Program-made: the position numbers and the translations under genes
The notes under the pieces: model-generated
Databases searched by the model: none
What the model saw: only the letters and a program-made list of their open reading frames with translations
Told to the model about the DNA's origin: nothing
Shown here: positions 27,060 through 35,326 of the stretch, one piece after another
How the letters are laid out: each line of letters begins with the position of its first letter
How positions within the stretch are numbered: the stretch's first letter is position 1
NCBI GenBank assembly: GCA_025351645.1
Contig: JANXVN010000085.1
Span: 1 to 62,272, forward strand
Direction: 5' to 3'
Source: Ferruginibacter sp.
GTDB lineage: Bacteria; Bacteroidota; Bacteroidia; Chitinophagales; Chitinophagaceae
DNA: 62,272 nucleotides

Positions 27060-30000
27060 TTACTTAACTACCGTAATACTGCCGGCTTTTTTATACTTCG
27101 CCTCTCCCGGATAAATCATGCCGAGCCATTCGGAACCATTCACAAATTTTGCCTGTATCTTCCACACGTATGCATCCTGCATAACAATGCCGCCTTTGTA
27201 CCGGGCATCCCACGGCTGGTTGGGGCTGCCTTTGCTATCGAGGCTGGTACTTTCAAAAACCAGTTCGCCCCAGGTGGTAAATATCTGCAGGTGGTATTGT
27301 TTTAACCCCACTGCTTTTGGTAAAAACGTGCGCAGGTTTTCTTGCAGGCAATTAGGGCAAATAGCATTGGGTATATACATCCAGCCAGGGAAGCCATCAA
27401 TGCGGGCAATCTTTATGGTGGTATCAATACAGCCGGTAATTTTATCCAGCACAATCAAGCGTATCGGATAGTTGCCGGTATCTGCATATTTATGGCCCAG
27501 CACATCCCTGCTATCTGCGGAGCTGCCATCGCCCAGCGACCACTGGTATTCATAATTAGGGTTATCCAGCGTTAGGTTGTTAAAACTAAATGTATAATTA
27601 GGCACTGTAATTACTGGCGTAGGGCTAATGAAGAAATCGCTTGCCGGTGGGACTTTAGCCAGTACCAGATTAGCTTTTACGGTAGAGTCTTTACAACCGC
27701 CGGCACTTATTGCTACCAATTTAATTGTGTAGGGTATGGCGCTTGGTGGGTAAGATTTTTTCGGGTTGACAGCAGTGCTAAAAGTGCCATCACCAAAATC
27801 CCACAGGTAGTTATCTGCGTTGGCCGTTTGGTTAATAAACTGCACCCGGGCCGTATCGCAGGTTAAAGTGGTATTTACGGTGAAACCTGCGGTAGGCTTG
27901 TTCCCTATTTTTACCAGTTGGCTGGCTGTATCCCTGCAAACGCCATCGCTTGCCACAAGGTTAATTTGGTATTGCCCGAGGTTATTGTACAAATGCGTTG
28001 GGTTGATAAAATTACTTCCTGGCATATTGTCGCCCCAATTCCACGTATAGGTATTAGCGCTGGTTGTGGTATTGTGGGTGGCAACATTTAGTATGCCCGT
28101 GCAGCCTAGTGTATCATTCACGGTAAAGCCAGCAACTGGTTTTATGCGGGAGGTGAAATTGATAGAAAAAGTATCTGGCTTGCAGCCGTAAATATTATCG
28201 GCAACCAGGGTGAGCGTGTACAAAGTAGCTGCCTGGCCAATAACTATTTGTGGCAATGCATCAGTACTTACAAGCACGCCATTCAGCAACCATTTAAAGG
28301 CCGTGGCAAACTGCGAATTGTTAGTGATGCCGGAAATAAACGGCACGCAAACATTGGAGTTGCTAATACTGAATTGTGCCCGTACAGAAGGGTTCATCTG
28401 CAACACCGCTTTGGCCGTATCGCTGCAGCCAACACTATTGCTAACTATCAGCCAGGTAGTAAATATGCGTGGCAAAACAGCTAGCGGCGATACGGTATAT
28501 TGGTGTGTAAAGTTGCCGTTGGCAGATAAGGAAACATTATCTACCAGCCAGTTATACCTGATAGGGCCGTTGCCATTATAAGTGGTAGTATTAATGTAGG
28601 AAATTGTTGTATCCCTCGTACAGATGGCAATATCCCCAGGCGTGAAAGCCGCTACCGGCATGCCTTGTACGGTAAAAGGGATTGTAATACTATCGCTACA
28701 TCCAGCTATATTCTGCGCCAGCAATTTTACATAAAAAGTGCCGGGCTTCTTGAAGATATATTGTGCGCTGGCACCCGTAGCAGTAATAATATTTGGTGTA
28801 ACAGTGCTATCATAAAAATACCATATTGTCCTTTCGTTAATAATACCCGGCGCAGTTGCCAGCAGGGTAAATGGCGCGCAGTTTAGTCCGTTGGCATTGG
28901 ATTGTACCGTAACAATCGGCTTGCCCAAAATAGTTACCTGCCGCACCAATGTATCGTAACAAACGAGCCCCGAGCTATTCGTTTTTTCTGCCCGCAAATA
29001 AACGGTGTAGTTGCCGGATACCGCATACACATGTGTAGGGCTTACACCCGTACCGGCGGTACCATCTCCCCAAAACCATTGGTAGTTAGTTGCGTTGATG
29101 GACGTATTATTTACCTGCACCGTATCGCCTTGGCAATAGATAGCTTTATTAGTTGTAAAGGCCGCTGTTGGCTTTGCATATACCGTAACCTGCCGGTACA
29201 CAGTGGTATCGCTGCAGCCATTAGTAATATGTACCTGGATGATGAATGTACCGGTATCCGTATACGCATGTGGCACCGTACTTTGGTTGGCATTGGTAAC
29301 AACATTTGGTGAGCCATCCCCAAAATTCCAGGTAAAAGTAGTGGCGCCGATACTGCTGTTATTGATGGCAATAATGTGTGGTGCACAGCCAAAAAGATCG
29401 GTGCTGTTAATGTTGATATTCGCCTTTATATCGTTTGGCGCTACCCTTACATTTATCCGCTGGGTATCTCTTTTACATTCGTTTACGGCTATTAACTGTA
29501 TAGTAAACGTATCAACTAAAGGGCCGCTATTGTAGGTATATTTTATGGTGCCGGTTGTGGTGGTGGTATCTAAATGCCCGTTGCCAAAATCCCAATAATA
29601 AGTACTGGGGCCGCCCAGCGAAGTGTTGTTTACCTGCACTGTAAATGGCGAGCAGCCAAAGGTAGTATCTACACCAAAACGTGCTTTAGGATTAGCCCTT
29701 ATTTTTACGCTATCCCGCCAAATGGTGGTGTCGCAGCCGTTGTAGGCTTTTAAAGTTACTTGGTAAGTGGTATCCCTGTTACCGGGGCTGGCAGCAAAAA
29801 TAACAGTCCCGGGCTGAGCCAAAGTGCTGGTGGCGCCATTACCAAAATCCCAGTTAAAGTTAATATTATTTATCAGGCTGGAAGTATTAGTAAACTTTAC
29901 TGGCAAAGGGCTGCAGCCGCTGCCGGCATCTTTGGCAAACTTCGCTTGTGCTGTAATTACGGTGATGAATTGCTGAGCTATAGAATCTGCCTTGCAGCCG

Positions 30001-33000
30001 TATTGGCTTGTTGTTACTAATTTTATAATTACAGTATCGCCTGTAGCATTGATAGTATAACCAGGGAAAATACCGGTTGTATTGCTTCCAAATAACGCAT
30101 CATCGGCATACCAGTAATAGGTGCCGTTACTACCTGGCAATGGAGTAACTGTAATGGCATTAGCCAGGTTAAATGCTGCGCAGGAAATTGTAGGGTTAGC
30201 AGTAAATATCGCCTTAGCATCTGGCCTAACGGTAACACTAATGGTATTGCTTGCCGAAGTACAATTGCCGCTGGATGCGTTTCGGCGAAAATAATGGATA
30301 CCTGCTGTTGTATATATAGCTGGCTGATAATTTATCGTATTTACTACATCGGACCAGGTTGTGTTATCTGTGCTAACTTGCCATTGATACAAGTAATTAC
30401 CATCTCCGCCAGAGGGAGCTGCGCCTGTTAAAATAGCTGGCAAAATGTTTACACAAACTTCCTGCGCAGCAGAAATTATATTATTGCTAATGTTGGGGTT
30501 TACTGTTATGCAAACCGTATTGCCTGGTGTTGTACATGCGCCATTGCTTTTTACGATACGCTGGTAACAAGTACTGGTAACCGGGGTTTGCGTTAACGTT
30601 GCCTGTGTTGCGCCAACAATTACCTGCCAATTGCTTTGCCCTGGTGCCGCACGCTGCCACTGGTAACTATATTGAGCTGCCAAACCCGTAGTACTGCCAC
30701 CAGATAACTGCTGCTCCACCAATGTAACTGTTGCGCCATTACAAATAATAGTATCCTTGCCGATGGTACTTATAATGGGCGATAATACATCGATGGTATC
30801 GTTGGCACTTGTAGGCGGGCAGGGTGCGATGCCAGTAATAGTCCATGTAAAAATGTAGCGTTGCCCGGTTGTTAAACCGGTTACGGTAGTGTTATTTATT
30901 GCGGCATTTGTTATGGTAGCAATAGGCCCGCTAAGTTGCGACCATGCTCCGGTACCTGTAACGGCAATATTGCCTGTTAGCGCAGTACTGCTGCTATTGC
31001 ATACTATTTGCGAAGCGCCTGCATTAGCAATGGTTGTACCTGGTGTTACTGTTACCAGTATAGTATTGGCAGCGCTACAATTGTTTGATGTGCCGGTTAC
31101 ATTGTAGGTTGTTGTTACCGCAGGGCTTGCAGTTACAGAACTGCCTGTGGCATTACTTAACCCCGTAGCAGGCGACCATAAATACGTAGTGGCTCCGCTG
31201 GCTGTAAGGGTAGCAGTTGCGCCATTACAAATTATTGGCGGGGTACTTACACCTATTACAGGGGTAGGGTTTACAATAATGGTAGTGCTTGAAATCGCCC
31301 CCGCATTTTGGCAATTTTTATCAGTAACTTTTGTGAGCGCTATTGTATAAGAACCCGCTGGGCTACCAGCCGCTATTACATTAATTGTCTGCGGCCCATT
31401 GGTATTAATAGTTTGGGTTATGGTACTATCTGGTATGCCTCCCGGCCTGTGTACCGTAACTTCAACAGTAAAAAGTGCAGTGCCTGTGGTGGCATTAAAT
31501 ACCACGCTTCCCGCATTATATTGGCATACGGCCGGGCTGGTAGGCGTAATGGTTCCGGTAGGTGTGGGGTTAACTGTTATGGTAACTATATCAGAAACTG
31601 CAGCACATTGGCTGGCTGTTACCCTTCTTCTAAAATAAGTAGTTTGGGATAAAGCTGCAGGCTGATAATCTGATGCAGTACCGCCTGTGGCTGACCAGTT
31701 TATATTATCTGTAGAAAGTTCCCACACGTAGGTATACCCGCCACCGCCGCCAGTGGGCACTTGCCCTGTAAGCTGTGCTGGCACAACACCAGCGCATATT
31801 ATTTGATTAGCCCCAATACCATAATTTACCAGTGCGCCTTGCACAGTAATGGTAGCAATATTAGATGTATCCGAGCAAGGGCCGCTGTTAATTACCCGTC
31901 GGTAACTTGTTGTAATAGTTAAAGCGGGTGGCGTAAAAGATGTAATGGCTGCCCCTGATATATTTGTCCACGTAATGCCGCCATCAATAGAACTTTGCCA
32001 TTGATAAATAAAAATACCCGAACCCCCGCTTACAATACCGGAAGAAGCAAGTGTGGCTGGCATTGTATTGGCACAAATATTTTGGCTGCTTGCAATAACA
32101 TTTCCCAAAATGGAAGGGTTTACAGTTACCGTAATAATAGTTGCCGGGCTTGCGCAACCAAAACTATTTGATTGTGTAACATAATATAAAGTGGAGCCTT
32201 GTGTAGTAGTTGCTGGTATTGGTGCGGTAGGGCTACCACCCGTTAATGCACTATTGTTGTACCATGTTACTGTATTGCTAGCTGCAGCCGTTGCGGTTAA
32301 AGGAACAGCTGTTGCATTTAAGCAATAAATAACTGGTGTAGCCGCTACAGGCGGCAATGGCCTGGGGTTAACGGTAATGGTAAAAGATGCCGGGATACCA
32401 CTGCAATTAGTACTCACAACCGGATTTACTATAATAGTAGCCACAATGGGTGTGGTGCCATTGTTGGTAGCGGTAAATGCCGGGATGCTTCCTATGCCGC
32501 TTGCCGGCAGGCCAATGGAAGGGTTACTGTTTGTCCAGTTATAGGTGGGTGTGCCAACTGTACTGGTAAAATTTATAGCCGCTGCTGTTTCGCCGCCACA
32601 GTATATTTTATTAGCCGGTACAATAACATCTGGCGCAGCCGATACGGTTACGCTTGATGTTGCAGTACTGGGGCCGCACTCGTTGGTTACTATTAGGGTT
32701 ATGGCATGTACGCCAACAGTTGTAAAACTAACTGCGCCCGGGTTGGCTGCGGTAGATGTAGCAGGAGTGCCATCTGTAAAAGACCATGCATAAGTGGGTG
32801 GGTTGGGGCTGCAGGCTGTTACTGTTGCCGCAGGTGAAATTGTTACCGGCCCGCATGGGAAAGTAAATGGGTTGATAGTTACTGTGGGTGGTTGCTTTAC
32901 GGTAACGGTTTGGCTTATTGGAAATGTACCGCATTCATTAGTAACTGCCAGGGTTATGGTATAAGTACCCGGGTTATTAAATATAAAACCCGGGCTTGTG

Positions 33001-34565
33001 GATGTATTGGTAGAGCCGCTGGTAAAGCTCCATGAGGAAGCAGTGCCGCAAAATGCTGCTGCATAAGTTACCGACCATAGATAAGTTGGTGGTGTGCAGC
33101 TATTTGGTGAAGTAGTAGTATTAGTTGCAGTAACGGTTAATGGTATGCAGCCGGTTGTGTTGTTTAGATTAAAGGAAGGGGTTGGAGGGGTGGTAATGCA
33201 AATAGTTTTGGTAATGCTGGTTGCGCCACAAGAATTTTGTGCTGTCAAGGTAACAGGATAATTTCCGGGAGCGGAATAAGGGTGTATTTGGGTGGCATTA
33301 CTAAAGACAGTTGTAGGAGCTGTGCCATCGCCAAAATTCCATGTATACACGGTTGTTTTACTACAACTATTATTTGACCCTTCTATTGTTGTATTCTGAA
33401 AGGTTATTGGTGAATTTACACAACCAGGATTGGGATTTATACTAAAATCTGCGCTGGGCTTTGTATATACCCTGATAGGTGAAAATTGCCCATTGCTGGT
33501 ATCACATCCATTTATTGCTAAAATTTTAAAAGTGAAAGCATTTCCCTTAGCGCCACATGATGTGGCTGTATATGAGTGGCAAACTGATTCCGGAGGTGGA
33601 TGTGTATAGCTTTGTACAGGGCTTCCATCACCAAAATCTACTTTATAAATTGTTGATGGATGATTATCTTGAAAATTGTTAATGGGAAAACAAACTTCTA
33701 CAGGTCCACATCCCTGGGTATTTGCTGGAATGCCTGCACCTATACGTGGATTTGTTATATTGTAGACCGTATAGTTTGCGGTGCCAGTGCATCCATTAGT
33801 GCCCTTTACAGTATACACTAAATTATAAATCCCGGTTGTGTAAATGTGTGGGAGATTATTGGGTGCTGCCGATGAGCTATAATCAGGACTATCATCTCCC
33901 CAACTTATTGTGTAATTAGAATTTAAGGAAGGTACTGATTGGTCAAATACATTTACTGTTGCCGGACCAACATTGCCACAAAACCGAAAACCATTAAGGT
34001 CACTTAGTATTGCATTAGGCTTTTGCTGTATGCTTACAATTTGAGAAGATGCGGATGAAACACAGTTAGCAGTACTTGTTGCAATTAGTTTTACATTGAA
34101 AGTGCTATTGCTATTTCCGATTGCACTACTAAAAGTGTGTGCAATATTTGCTCCTGTGCCTGTTGTTCCATCACCAAAATCCCAGGTGTATGTAACACCT
34201 GAAACAGGAGCGGAAACAATAAAATTTACAGGTAGGTTAGCACACTGATTATTAGGATTGAAAGTAAAGGCGGGTACTGCCGGCAAAGGATTTAGGGTAA
34301 CCACAACCGGCCCTAAAGTATCACCCACACCTCCGCCATTTAAAACTACCGTATAATTTCCTTCAGCAGTTGCTGTATAAGTGTTTGCAGTGCCAACAAT
34401 GGTAGTGCCTGATTGCCACTGATACGAAGTAGGGCTTCCTCCAGTAACTGAAAGCGTAACGCTTGATCCAGCACAAATTGCCACCGGACCGGCAGGCGTT
34501 ATCTGTTGCGAATACACCATTACAGAAAAAGATACCAGCATTAAAACAGATAAAAAATATTTCAT
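27060..34565 (-). CDS. Giant PKD/Ig-repeat surface adhesin with type IX sorting domain
   Basis: 2,501 residues, an uninterrupted 7.5-kb frame. Signal peptide 1-20 (VMVYSQ). An Ig-like domain (about 22-93) leads into many PKD-type modules recognised by W(D/N)FGDG-like cores near nt 34170, 33630, 33330, 29855, 29590, 29325, 27805 and 27535. A central block (about 780-1480) is made of Ig/SprB-like repeats with YQWQSS and TITVNP motifs. The C-terminus (about 2408-2501; PWDARYKGGIVMQDAYVWKI) is a CHU_C-type domain, the type B signal for type IX secretion. It is probably a long extracellular filament for adhesion or gliding, assembled with the PorP/SprF neighbour. Cysteine pairs recur in the PKD modules. 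Confidence 0.93.
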   Translation of the reverse strand: MKYFLSVLMLVSFSVMVYSQQITPAGPVAICAGSSVTLSVTGGSPTSYQWQSGTTIVGTANTYTATAEGNYTVVLNGGGVGDTLGPVVVTLNPLPAVPAFTFNPNNQCANLPVNFIVSAPVSGVTYTWDFGDGTTGTGANIAHTFSSAIGNSNSTFNVKLIATSTANCVSSASSQIVSIQQKPNAILSDLNGFRFCGNVGPATVNVFDQSVPSLNSNYTISWGDDSPDYSSSAAPNNLPHIYTTGIYNLVYTVKGTNGCTGTANYTVYNITNPRIGAGIPANTQGCGPVEVCFPINNFQDNHPSTIYKVDFGDGSPVQSYTHPPPESVCHSYTATSCGAKGNAFTFKILAINGCDTSNGQFSPIRVYTKPSADFSINPNPGCVNSPITFQNTTIEGSNNSCSKTTVYTWNFGDGTAPTTVFSNATQIHPYSAPGNYPVTLTAQNSCGATSITKTICITTPPTPSFNLNNTTGCIPLTVTATNTTTSPNSCTPPTYLWSVTYAAAFCGTASSWSFTSGSTNTSTSPGFIFNNPGTYTITLAVTNECGTFPISQTVTVKQPPTVTINPFTFPCGPVTISPAATVTACSPNPPTYAWSFTDGTPATSTAANPGAVSFTTVGVHAITLIVTNECGPSTATSSVTVSAAPDVIVPANKIYCGGETAAAINFTSTVGTPTYNWTNSNPSIGLPASGIGSIPAFTATNNGTTPIVATIIVNPVVSTNCSGIPASFTITVNPRPLPPVAATPVIYCLNATAVPLTATAAASNTVTWYNNSALTGGSPTAPIPATTTQGSTLYYVTQSNSFGCASPATIITVTVNPSILGNVIASSQNICANTMPATLASSGIVSGGSGIFIYQWQSSIDGGITWTNISGAAITSFTPPALTITTSYRRVINSGPCSDTSNIATITVQGALVNYGIGANQIICAGVVPAQLTGQVPTGGGGGYTYVWELSTDNINWSATGGTASDYQPAALSQTTYFRRRVTASQCAAVSDIVTITVNPTPTGTITPTSPAVCQYNAGSVVFNATTGTALFTVEVTVHRPGGIPDSTITQTINTNGPQTINVIAAGSPAGSYTIALTKVTDKNCQNAGAISSTTIIVNPTPVIGVSTPPIICNGATATLTASGATTYLWSPATGLSNATGSSVTASPAVTTTYNVTGTSNNCSAANTILVTVTPGTTIANAGASQIVCNSSSTALTGNIAVTGTGAWSQLSGPIATITNAAINNTTVTGLTTGQRYIFTWTITGIAPCPPTSANDTIDVLSPIISTIGKDTIICNGATVTLVEQQLSGGSTTGLAAQYSYQWQRAAPGQSNWQVIVGATQATLTQTPVTSTCYQRIVKSNGACTTPGNTVCITVNPNISNNIISAAQEVCVNILPAILTGAAPSGGDGNYLYQWQVSTDNTTWSDVVNTINYQPAIYTTAGIHYFRRNASSGNCTSASNTISVTVRPDAKAIFTANPTISCAAFNLANAITVTPLPGSNGTYYWYADDALFGSNTTGIFPGYTINATGDTVIIKLVTTSQYGCKADSIAQQFITVITAQAKFAKDAGSGCSPLPVKFTNTSSLINNINFNWDFGNGATSTLAQPGTVIFAASPGNRDTTYQVTLKAYNGCDTTIWRDSVKIRANPKARFGVDTTFGCSPFTVQVNNTSLGGPSTYYWDFGNGHLDTTTTTGTIKYTYNSGPLVDTFTIQLIAVNECKRDTQRINVRVAPNDIKANININSTDLFGCAPHIIAINNSSIGATTFTWNFGDGSPNVVTNANQSTVPHAYTDTGTFIIQVHITNGCSDTTVYRQVTVYAKPTAAFTTNKAIYCQGDTVQVNNTSINATNYQWFWGDGTAGTGVSPTHVYAVSGNYTVYLRAEKTNSSGLVCYDTLVRQVTILGKPIVTVQSNANGLNCAPFTLLATAPGIINERTIWYFYDSTVTPNIITATGASAQYIFKKPGTFYVKLLAQNIAGCSDSITIPFTVQGMPVAAFTPGDIAICTRDTTISYINTTTYNGNGPIRYNWLVDNVSLSANGNFTHQYTVSPLAVLPRIFTTWLIVSNSVGCSDTAKAVLQMNPSVRAQFSISNSNVCVPFISGITNNSQFATAFKWLLNGVLVSTDALPQIVIGQAATLYTLTLVADNIYGCKPDTFSINFTSRIKPVAGFTVNDTLGCTGILNVATHNTTTSANTYTWNWGDNMPGSNFINPTHLYNNLGQYQINLVASDGVCRDTASQLVKIGNKPTAGFTVNTTLTCDTARVQFINQTANADNYLWDFGDGTFSTAVNPKKSYPPSAIPYTIKLVAISAGGCKDSTVKANLVLAKVPPASDFFISPTPVITVPNYTFSFNNLTLDNPNYEYQWSLGDGSSADSRDVLGHKYADTGNYPIRLIVLDKITGCIDTTIKIARIDGFPGWMYIPNAICPNCLQENLRTFLPKAVGLKQYHLQIFTTWGELVFESTSLDSKGSPNQPWDARYKGGIVMQDAYVWKIQAKFVNGSEWLGMIYPGEAKYKKAGSITVVK

Positions 34566-34840
34566 TTACAGATAAGGTTAAATCAGTTATGTAGGATGCT
34601 GCGGGTGTTATTAAGTAAAACGAATTACATCATTGTCTAAAAAAGAATATCGGATTAGTATAACAGTTAATTGACAATAAAAGGTACAAGGAATTTTTTG
34701 CCCTAATTCGATGAATGTAGTAAATAATTTTAATAAAAGATAACGTAACGGCTATAAATAATAGTTGTTAATAAAATAATAATCGCAGCAGATTACTCTT
34801 TCGGTTTTGGCAAACTATTTCCTACCTGCAAGTATTGTGG

Positions 34841-34960
34841 TAAAAGCCGCTCAAAGCTTTTTTTGTACAAGTGAGTGACATCCGCCCGGCTGCCATTCGG
34901 ACGGGCAACGATGATGACCATAGCTTCCTGGTTGGGCCAACAAATTTATTTGTTGGCCAT
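34841..34960 (+). repeat. Interspersed repeat family B, copy 2
   Basis: It shares TAAAAGCCGCTC, AGCTTTTTTTGTACAAG, GAGTGACA, CATAGCTTC and a terminal hairpin with copies 3 and 4. It also has the GTCCGCCCGG...GGACGGGC insert of copy 1. The hairpin GGCCAACAAA...TTTGTTGGCC shows compensatory change relative to copies 3 and 4, which have GGGCAACAAA...TTTGTTGCCC. Confidence 0.7.
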
Positions 34961-35145
34961 GCCATTGCACATAGTTGCACCTGTGTAATTTAATTTTAAA
35001 TTTAAGCCCCGTAAACAATCAAATGATTGCTTCATGCACTGTTTGATGGAATCACTTTTTGGCCTTAAACCCAATACCAACCTTTAATATTCCATGCATA
35101 TTTTTACGCACTGCATTTATCTTTATCAATATTTTAAACATAAAT

Positions 35146-35257
35146 CAATTCCGTTAAGATAAGGCATGCGCTATATTTTACCTCACCCCCAACCCCTCTC
35201 CAAAGGAGATGGGAGCGTAACCCTTCGGGGCGAAATCCGCTCAACTTAACGGCATTG
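35146..35257 (+). mobile_element. MITE-like element copy 3 (112 bp)
   Basis: It starts CAATTCCGTTAAGATAAGG, ends CAACTTAACGGCATTG, and has the core ACCTCACCCCCAACCCCTC plus TCCAAAGGAGA in the same orientation as copy 1. The flanks AAACATAAAT (35136-35145) and AAATATAAAT (35258-35267) match at 9 of 10 positions. It ends 17 bp before the conserved promoter motif of the barrel gene. Confidence 0.8.
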
Positions 35258-35274
35258 AAATATAAATGTTAAAA

Positions 35275-35303
35275 TTTCGCCTGTTTTTTTCAGCTACGTC
35301 GTC
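35275..35303 (+). promoter_or_regulatory. Conserved bipartite ECF-type promoter, upstream of the barrel gene
   Basis: TTTCGCCTGTTT at 35275-35286 and GTCGTCTTATGTAAAACAAC from 35298. The second box carries the CGTC often seen in ECF -10 elements. The same two boxes with the same 23-bp start-to-start distance occur at 39633-39661. The ATG at 35327 is 23 bp after the GTCGTC. Confidence 0.65.
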
Positions 35304-35326
35304 TTATGTAAAACAACCGCCTTTAT

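Noticed and set aside
27118..34000. Several open frames on the plus strand opposite the giant adhesin gene
   Set aside because: They are shadows of a long, repeat-rich gene with biased Thr/Asn/Val codons. None shows a recognisable domain, signal peptide or start context.
27060..34565. Periodic repeats suggestive of a CRISPR or satellite array
   Set aside because: The repeats are protein-level PKD/Ig modules of variable length within one open frame, not short identical direct repeats with spacers.
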